From Dinghuibacter sp035492835 (GTDB lineage Bacteria; Bacteroidota; Bacteroidia; Chitinophagales; Chitinophagaceae): a stretch of 28,084 bases of DNA. Positions 22,923 to 28,084 of the stretch are shown here, in pieces. The stretch spans positions 1 through 28,084 of the forward strand of contig NZ_DATJIY010000211.1 of assembly GCF_035492835.1 (NCBI RefSeq), written 5' to 3'. Positions within the stretch are counted from its first letter, which is position 1, and each line of letters begins with the position of its first letter. The notes below the pieces were generated by a model. That model worked only from the letters and a program-made list of their open reading frames with translations, was not told where the DNA came from and ran no database searches. The position numbers were made by a program, and so were the translations under genes.

Positions 22923-23993
22923 TCACAGCACCTTAAAAGCCGCGGCGTCTTTTTCCTTGAATGAGATCCCAAGCCCCGGCCGCGATAGATCGGGCGCCAG
23001 CGACCCGTTACTAACGATCGCCGAGCTGTCGAACAGCATCTTCTCCACGCGTACGTGGTCGGCGAAGTATTCGGCGCAATAGAATTCGGGCAGCGACAGG
23101 GTTGCGTGCAAATGAGCCGACGGCGCGCAGTGTGACGAGAAGAGCAACCCGCGCCCGGCGCAAAGGTGTCCAGCCTCCAGGAAGCCGCTGATGCCGCCGC
23201 AGCGCGTGGCATCGGCCTGAAGCACGTCGACCGACCCGGCAATGGCTTGAAAATAGGAGGCGCGGTAGCCGTATTCTCCCGCGGCGATCTTCATCGGCGT
23301 CTGCGACCGGATCAACCGCAGGTTGTCCAGGTAATCCGAGGGCACCGGCTCCTCGAACCATTCCACCCCTTGTTCTTCCCACAGCCGCGCATAGTGAAGC
23401 GCCTGCTTGGCGTTATAGGCGCCGTTGGCGTCGACGTACAGCGCCGTCCGTTGGCCGACGGCTTCACGGGCAACCTGCACCCGGTGGGTGTCGTTGCCAC
23501 GGCCCACCTTGATCTTTACCGCGGCCAGACCGCCCAGGACCCAGCCGCCTAACTGGCGCGCCAGATCTTCGTCGGGCATTGAGGTAAATCCACCGCTGCC
23601 GTAAAGAGGCATACTGCAGCGGGCCTGCCCCAGCAGCCTGCAGAGCGGCAACCCCAGGGCGCGGGCCTTCCAGTCCCAAAGGGCGATGTCCACCGCGGAC
23701 ACGCCCATCATCGCGATGGCGGCCTCCCCCTGGTTGCGGATGTGGCGGATCATGTCGTTCCGCCGCGCGGGTATGTCGAATGGGTCCTTCCCAATGAGCA
23801 GCGGCACGAGAGCTTTGTGGATATAGTACGCGGTGGCTGCGTGCGCGTAGGTGTAGCCCAACCCTTCAGAACCGCGCGCGCGGACGCGCACCAACACCAG
23901 CGTGGTACTGTCCCATTCGAGCGTGCCGTCGGATTCGGGCGATTCCGTAGGTATCGTATAGGCGGATACGTCGACGCTGAGTATCCCGTCCAT
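22923..23993 (-). CDS. Enolase-superfamily enzyme, mandelate racemase-like subgroup
   Basis: This 356-residue protein has a capping domain (1-125) followed by a barrel with the full mandelate racemase residue set. These are K160 and K162 (AVKIKVG), metal ligands D188 (YVDANGAY), E214 (WFEEPV) and E240 (IAAGEYGY), and the D261-H288 dyad (LQADATRCGG, FSSHCAPSAH). Members abstract the alpha proton of a carboxylate and are usually sugar-acid dehydratases or racemases. The substrate cannot be named from these residues. Its ATG overlaps the ThDP gene stop by one base (TGATG), and it ends 35 nt before the FAD dehydrogenase gene, so it belongs to that operon. A dehydratase feeding 2-keto acid products to neighbours would make sense. 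Confidence 0.88.
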   Translation of the reverse strand: MDGILSVDVSAYTIPTESPESDGTLEWDSTTLVLVRVRARGSEGLGYTYAHAATAYYIHKALVPLLIGKDPFDIPARRNDMIRHIRNQGEAAIAMMGVSAVDIALWDWKARALGLPLCRLLGQARCSMPLYGSGGFTSMPDEDLARQLGGWVLGGLAAVKIKVGRGNDTHRVQVAREAVGQRTALYVDANGAYNAKQALHYARLWEEQGVEWFEEPVPSDYLDNLRLIRSQTPMKIAAGEYGYRASYFQAIAGSVDVLQADATRCGGISGFLEAGHLCAGRGLLFSSHCAPSAHLHATLSLPEFYCAEYFADHVRVEKMLFDSSAIVSNGSLAPDLSRPGLGISFKEKDAAAFKVL

Positions 23994-25771
23994 CAGTGTA
24001 GGTAGTTTTCGACGACTTCCTTGTACGTCTGCCGGATCATATCCCAGGCATTGTCATCGCCCTTCAACACCGACGACGTAAAAGCTTTCGCCTGCTTGAG
24101 CGTAATGTGGGGTGGCAGGGGGGGGACGCTGGGGTCGGTCAACACGTCGATCACGACCGGACCGGCGGCGGCAAAGGCCCTTTGAAGACCCGGCACGACC
24201 TCGTCCTGAGTTTCGATCCTGACCCCTTCGAGCCCGATCATCCTCGCATACTCAGCATAGTTGAAGGGAGGGACATCCTGCGAAGCCTCGAACTTCGGGT
24301 CGCCCACCATGACCCGCTGTTCCCACGTGACCATGTTGAGGTCCTGGTTGTTCAGTACCAGGATGACCATCCGCGGATCTTCCCAGCGGTTACGGTATTT
24401 GGCGATCGTGATCAGCTCGTTGATCCCGCTCATTTGCATTGCGCCGTCACCCACCATCGCCACCGGCACCCGGTCCGGGTACGCGAATTTGGCGGCGATG
24501 GCGTAGGGCACGCCGGGACACATGGTGGCGAGATTACCGGAAAGCGATGCCATCATGCCCTCCCGGATCTTCAGATCCCTCGCGAACCACGAAGCCGAAG
24601 ACCCGGAATCCGCCGTGAGGATGCAACGGTCGGGTAGGAGGGGGGACATTTCCCAAAATACCCGTTGGGGGTTGATGGGATGGGCGCTGTTCATGGCGCG
24701 CGCTTCGGCGACCTTCCACCAGCGTCTCACCTCGGCTTCAATGTGTTCCCGCCAGCTCCGGTCGCTTTTGTATTCCAGGAGAGCGATCAGGTCCTGGAGG
24801 GTTTTGCGGCTGTCTCCCTGCAGGTTGACGTCGGTGGGATAACGCAACCCCAGCATTCGGCCGTCGATGTCGATCTGTACGGCCTTTACCTTGCCTTCTT
24901 TGGGCAGGAACTCGGAGTATGGAAAGGCCGTGCCCACCATGAGCAGCGTATCGCATTCCATCATCAGGTCATAACTGGGCTTGGTTCCCAACAAACCGAT
25001 GGCGCCCGTCACATACGGCAGGTCATCCGGTAACACGGCCTTGCCCAGCAATGCCTTTGCGACGCCCGCGCCCAGTATGTCCGCGATCTCCCTCACTTCC
25101 GTCGCGGCGTGCAAGGCGCCCGCGCCTACCAGGATAGCCACCTTGGAACCGTGGTTGAGGATGTCGGCGGCCCGCTGAAGGTCGTCGAAAGGCGGGACGA
25201 TCTCCGGCCGCGAATAGCCCATCCCCGTGTGTACGCTCCCGTGCAGATGGGGTGGTTCCGCATAGTCCAACTCCTGCACATCGGCGGGCAGGATCACGCA
25301 CGTCACCGTGCGGTTGACCTGGGCGATCCGGAGCGCGCGGTCGATCAGGTGACGCACTTGCGCGGGCTCGGTGGCCATATGGACGAATTCGTGCGCTACA
25401 TCTTTGTATAAAGAAAGCAAATCCACCTCCTGCTGGTAATCCCCGCCCATGGACATACGCGCCTGTTGCCCCACAATGGCTACAACCGGCTGGTGGTCCA
25501 TTTTGGCATCGTAGAGCCCGTTCAACAAATGGATAGCGCCCGGCCCCGACGTCGACATACAGACCCCCGGCCGGCCGGTGAACTTGGCATGCGCACAAGC
25601 CATGAATGCGGCCATTTCTTCATGTCTTGTCTGTACAAAATCAATGCGTTCCTTCGCCCGATTGAGGGCACCCATGACCCCGTTGATTCCGTCCCCGGGA
25701 TAACCGAAAACGCGCGTAACACCCCAGGAAATCAATCGTTCCACGACAAAGTCGCCTACTTGTTTATTCAT
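23993..25771 (-). CDS. ThDP-dependent enzyme, pyruvate oxidase (PoxB)-like
   Basis: This 592-residue protein has the three-domain arrangement of pyruvate oxidase/acetolactate synthase. The PYR domain has catalytic E51 (TRHEEMAAFMACAHAKFTG), the central domain (about 190-335) contains AILVGAGAL, and the PP domain has the ThDP/Mg motif GDGAMQMSGINELITIAKYRN (441-461) with NNQDLNMVTWEQR after it. The overall pattern (FGYPGDGINGVMGAL, GGDYQQEVDLLSLYKDVAHE) is that of the PoxB group, which decarboxylates pyruvate to acetate and passes electrons to quinone or oxygen. The C-terminus lacks an obvious lipid-binding helix, so the acceptor is unclear. The frame continues upstream to 25846; ATG 25771 is the family start. 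It is the first gene of a four-gene operon and divergent from transaldolase. Confidence 0.87.
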   Translation of the reverse strand: MNKQVGDFVVERLISWGVTRVFGYPGDGINGVMGALNRAKERIDFVQTRHEEMAAFMACAHAKFTGRPGVCMSTSGPGAIHLLNGLYDAKMDHQPVVAIVGQQARMSMGGDYQQEVDLLSLYKDVAHEFVHMATEPAQVRHLIDRALRIAQVNRTVTCVILPADVQELDYAEPPHLHGSVHTGMGYSRPEIVPPFDDLQRAADILNHGSKVAILVGAGALHAATEVREIADILGAGVAKALLGKAVLPDDLPYVTGAIGLLGTKPSYDLMMECDTLLMVGTAFPYSEFLPKEGKVKAVQIDIDGRMLGLRYPTDVNLQGDSRKTLQDLIALLEYKSDRSWREHIEAEVRRWWKVAEARAMNSAHPINPQRVFWEMSPLLPDRCILTADSGSSASWFARDLKIREGMMASLSGNLATMCPGVPYAIAAKFAYPDRVPVAMVGDGAMQMSGINELITIAKYRNRWEDPRMVILVLNNQDLNMVTWEQRVMVGDPKFEASQDVPPFNYAEYARMIGLEGVRIETQDEVVPGLQRAFAAAGPVVIDVLTDPSVPPLPPHITLKQAKAFTSSVLKGDDNAWDMIRQTYKEVVENYLH

Positions 25772-25839
25772 GATCAGCGTTTCCGGTAAACGGTTCAAAA
25801 GATTTGCCACTTTGGTATGGTATTCCCGATGTCTTGTAT

Positions 25840-26934
25840 ATGACAACGACTATCAGACAAACACACGAGCTCGGCCAGAGCATCTGGCTTGATTCGATCG
25901 ACAGGAATATCCTCCGGAACGGCGTCCTGCGGGACCTTATCATAAAGGAAGGCGTATCCGGTTTGACTTCCAACCCCACCATCTTCGAGAAGTCGATGAG
26001 CAGCGGGGATTTGTACGACGCCGATATACGGCGCTTGTCCGAGGCCGGCGTGTCCACCGAAACCGCGTTCTTCGACATGGCGATACAGGATATACAGGAC
26101 GCCGCCGGTTTGCTGAGACCGGTGTACGACGAAGAACGCGGTAACGACGGCTTTGTGAGCCTCGAAGTATCACCGCGTCTGGCGCGAAACACCGCCGGTA
26201 CGCTTGCACAGGCGCTGTCGCTGTGGTCCCGGGTCGACCGGCCCAACGTCATGATCAAGATTCCCGGGACCGCGGAAGGCATCCCCGCCATCCGCGCCGC
26301 CATCCGGGAAGGCGTCAACATCAACATCACCTTGTTGTTCAGCCTGGAACGCTACCGCTCGGTGGTCGACGCGTATATGCTCGGCCTCGAGGATCGCCTG
26401 GCTACCGGGAAACCCGTCCACCACATCCATTCGGTTGCCAGCTTTTTCCTGAGCCGAATCGACACCCTGATCGACCCCATCCTGGAAGCCCAGGGTCACA
26501 AGGAATGGGTAGGGGAGGTGGCGCTTGCCTGCGCCAGGGAAGCTTACCAAATATATAAGGAGCTCTTCTTCAGCCAGCGCTGGGCAAGGCTCCGCGACCA
26601 GGGCGCCCACCCGCAACGCCTCCTCTGGGCCAGTACCGGCTCCAAGAACCCCGCCTATGGCGACCTCAAATACGTCGACGCGCTGATCGGGCCCGACACG
26701 GTGGACACAATGCCCATGGAAACCATCAAGGCGTTCCTGGACCATGGTCATCCCGGGCTGACGCTCGAAAACGGCGTGGAAGACGCGCAACGCGTCCTGA
26801 ATGGTTTGCGTGAATCCAACATCGATCTCGAGGCCCTGGCGGGGCGGTTGGAGGAAGAGGGCATCAAAAAATTCAATGAGCCCTTCGATAAGTTGCTGAG
26901 CGCTATCGGACGGAAGATGGGCGTCGGCGGCTAG
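25840..26934 (+). CDS. tal: Transaldolase (long form)
   Basis: The 364-residue transaldolase transfers a dihydroxyacetone unit between sedoheptulose 7-phosphate and glyceraldehyde 3-phosphate in the pentose phosphate pathway. Conserved parts are QSIWLDSIDR (13-22), GLTSNPTIFEKSM (41-53), FVSLEVSPRLARNT (105-118), the Schiff-base K140 in NVMIKIPGT, and NINITLLFSLERY. ASTGSKNPAYGDLKYVD and the C-terminal LEEEGIKKFNEPFDKLL are also typical. The length suits the actinobacterial-type long form often paired with phosphoglucose isomerase; no isomerase is seen here. The frame runs to 25804, but ATG 25840 fits the alignment. It is divergent from the ThDP gene with 68 bp between starts, and its last 32 nt overlap the convergent AI-2E gene. 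Confidence 0.92.
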   Translation: MTTTIRQTHELGQSIWLDSIDRNILRNGVLRDLIIKEGVSGLTSNPTIFEKSMSSGDLYDADIRRLSEAGVSTETAFFDMAIQDIQDAAGLLRPVYDEERGNDGFVSLEVSPRLARNTAGTLAQALSLWSRVDRPNVMIKIPGTAEGIPAIRAAIREGVNINITLLFSLERYRSVVDAYMLGLEDRLATGKPVHHIHSVASFFLSRIDTLIDPILEAQGHKEWVGEVALACAREAYQIYKELFFSQRWARLRDQGAHPQRLLWASTGSKNPAYGDLKYVDALIGPDTVDTMPMETIKAFLDHGHPGLTLENGVEDAQRVLNGLRESNIDLEALAGRLEEEGIKKFNEPFDKLLSAIGRKMGVGG

Positions 26935-27949
26935 GTGTTTGGCGTCCCGGTTTTGGCGACTTCCCGAGCAAAAACCCCAGCGCCTTGAAATCCTCGCTCT
27001 GGTCGAACAATATTTTCACGATACCCAGCGCCGGTATCGCCAGGATCATCCCCGGTATCCCCCAGAGGAGGTCGCCCGCGATCAGCACCACGATCGTAAA
27101 CAGCGGATGGATATTGACCTGGTGCCGCATGACCAGCGGCGAGATGATGTAGAACTGTATGCCCTGGATGACCAGGTACGCCCCGATGATCTCGAGCACC
27201 ATCGGCGTTCCTCCGCCCTGCGTAAACGCCATGATACAGGTGAGCGTGTTACCGGTGATATTCCCTACAAAGGGTATCAGCTCCAGTATCCCGCAAAGGA
27301 TCGCAAACAACAACGCATACCGCACGCCAATGAGCGAAAAGGCGACGCCATACATGATCCAGAGACAACCGATGATCAGGAGCATCCCGTACAGGTACAA
27401 CCGGACGATCCCCACCGACCGGTCGAGCAGCGCGTTGGTTCCCGGCCGTCCGAGCTTTAGGAAAAACGTACGGATGTGCATCCGCATCGTCAGCAGCATG
27501 ATCATATACACCAATAAGAGCACCAGGTTGATCAGCACGCTGAGGAGGGTAGCGGTCACGCGGCCCACCGTCGCCGTGTCCAGCAGGTTCACGCCGTCCC
27601 GCGGCATAGACATCCCCCAGCGTTGCGCCAGGACGTGGAGCTTGTCGAGGAAGTCCCCGAAGTGTAGCCGGATGTCGTTGAGGTCGCTGGTGATCTTGCC
27701 GACGTGCCAGCCGATCAAGAGCAGGATGCCCCCCATGAGACAGGCAAACACCAAGCCGCAGCAGATGGCGGCAAGGACAACGTGCAACCCACGTCTCTCC
27801 AGCCAGCGGCACAAAGGGGTGAAAACGATGGCCAACATCCCCGCCAGCGCCAGGGGCATGAACACGGCCTTGGCGACGTAGAGCAGCCAGAGACAGAGTG
27901 TCGTGGAAAGCAAAATACAGGTAGTGCGGATCCAGCGTTGAACGTCCAT
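26903..27949 (-). CDS. AI-2E family transporter (PerM/YdiK-like membrane protein)
   Basis: The 348-residue protein has about seven or eight membrane segments. The N-terminal pair (TLCLWLLYVAKAVFMPLALA, then HVVLAAICCGLVFACLMGG) is followed by a soluble stretch (about 90-130). The conserved C-terminal core has RYALLFAILCGILELIPFVG, then GGGTPMVLEIIGAYLVIQ, ISPLVMRHQVNIHPLFTIVV and GIPGMILAIPALGIVKILFD. The ELIPFVGN and P-L-x-I-HP signatures define the family. Members have been proposed as AI-2 exporters or Na+/H+ antiporters, but the substrate is unproven in most species. The C-terminal tail is basic and Ser/Pro-rich, and its coding overlaps the transaldolase 3' end by 32 nt. A perfect 28-bp palindrome lies 107 bp upstream of its start. 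Confidence 0.88.
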   Translation of the reverse strand: MDVQRWIRTTCILLSTTLCLWLLYVAKAVFMPLALAGMLAIVFTPLCRWLERRGLHVVLAAICCGLVFACLMGGILLLIGWHVGKITSDLNDIRLHFGDFLDKLHVLAQRWGMSMPRDGVNLLDTATVGRVTATLLSVLINLVLLLVYMIMLLTMRMHIRTFFLKLGRPGTNALLDRSVGIVRLYLYGMLLIIGCLWIMYGVAFSLIGVRYALLFAILCGILELIPFVGNITGNTLTCIMAFTQGGGTPMVLEIIGAYLVIQGIQFYIISPLVMRHQVNIHPLFTIVVLIAGDLLWGIPGMILAIPALGIVKILFDQSEDFKALGFLLGKSPKPGRQTPSRRRPSSVR

Positions 27950-28056
27950 GCGTTGTGTCCGTCAAGAACTGTGCCCCACGGGGTCCCCCAAAGCTCGATC
28001 CCTTGCACCCTAAGCGTGTAGGCCAGGCGGAGCGGGGTGGGATGCCTCTTTTACCC

Positions 28057-28084
28057 CGTTTTGGCGAAACGTTTCGCCAAAACG
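28057..28084. repeat. Perfect 28-bp palindrome, possible LacI/GalR-type operator
   Basis: CGTTTTGGCGAAAC (28057-28070) is followed directly by its exact reverse complement (28071-28084). The core GAAACGTTTC with central CG is typical of LacI/GalR-family operators. The arms are unusually long and run to the last base of the window, so the dyad may continue or be followed by another gene. The 27950-28056 stretch between it and the AI-2E gene holds no gene I can support, only a short CCCCACGGGG dyad at 27974-27983. Confidence 0.6.

Overview
The window is GC-rich (roughly 60% by eye) and almost fully coding, with no rRNA, tRNA, IS element or CRISPR array visible. It looks like a chromosome segment of a high-GC Bacteroidota, most likely Chitinophagaceae. 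The support is the gene content (DUF4142 lipoprotein, DUF5009 acyltransferase, KGG/DUF892 stress proteins), weak or absent Shine-Dalgarno sites at most starts, and two matches to the Bacteroidota -7 element TAnnTTTG. The family assignment is inference.

Layout. (1) 1-3405, minus strand: the first codons of a membrane protein cut by the left edge, a DUF4142 lipoprotein, a DUF5009/HGSNAT-like acyltransferase translationally coupled to an APH-fold kinase, and a DinB-fold protein. (2) 3439-9647, plus strand: a mercuric-reductase-like flavin disulfide oxidoreductase, an OpuC/EgtUV-type ABC ATPase, a permease fused to a substrate-binding domain, then EgtB and EgtD of ergothioneine biosynthesis. The spacing is tight (32, -1, 3 and 49 nt), so this reads as one ergothioneine synthesis, transport and possibly redox operon. 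The binding domain of the fusion is circularly permuted compared with ordinary OpuBC/EgtU proteins. (3) 9788-12726: a SpoIIAA-like protein whose start codon lies inside an inverted repeat, a Nudix hydrolase, a DUF481 outer-membrane protein and a MidA-type methyltransferase. (4) 12785-17598: a stress and DNA-associated set, comprising poxvirus-type topoisomerase IB, a charge-segregated KGG protein, a ferritin-like DUF892 protein with a basic tail, a bidirectional terminator, a membrane-anchored SRPBCC protein, a small orphan and a CHAD protein with an in-frame stop just ahead of its start.

(5) 25771-17579, minus strand: a four-gene operon of pyruvate-oxidase-like ThDP enzyme, enolase-superfamily (mandelate racemase-like) enzyme, a large FAD/4Fe-4S D-2-hydroxyacid dehydrogenase of YdiJ type, and a GH15 glucoamylase. 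Each gene touches or overlaps the next, apart from one 35-nt gap. (6) 25840-28084: a divergent transaldolase overlapping a convergent AI-2E/PerM membrane protein, then a perfect 28-bp palindrome that ends at the last base of the window.

The strongest candidate for something new is region 2: a permuted binding-protein/permease fusion directly joined to egtB and egtD, preceded by a disulfide reductase-like flavoprotein and divergent from a DinB-fold protein of the kind that can be a thiol S-transferase.
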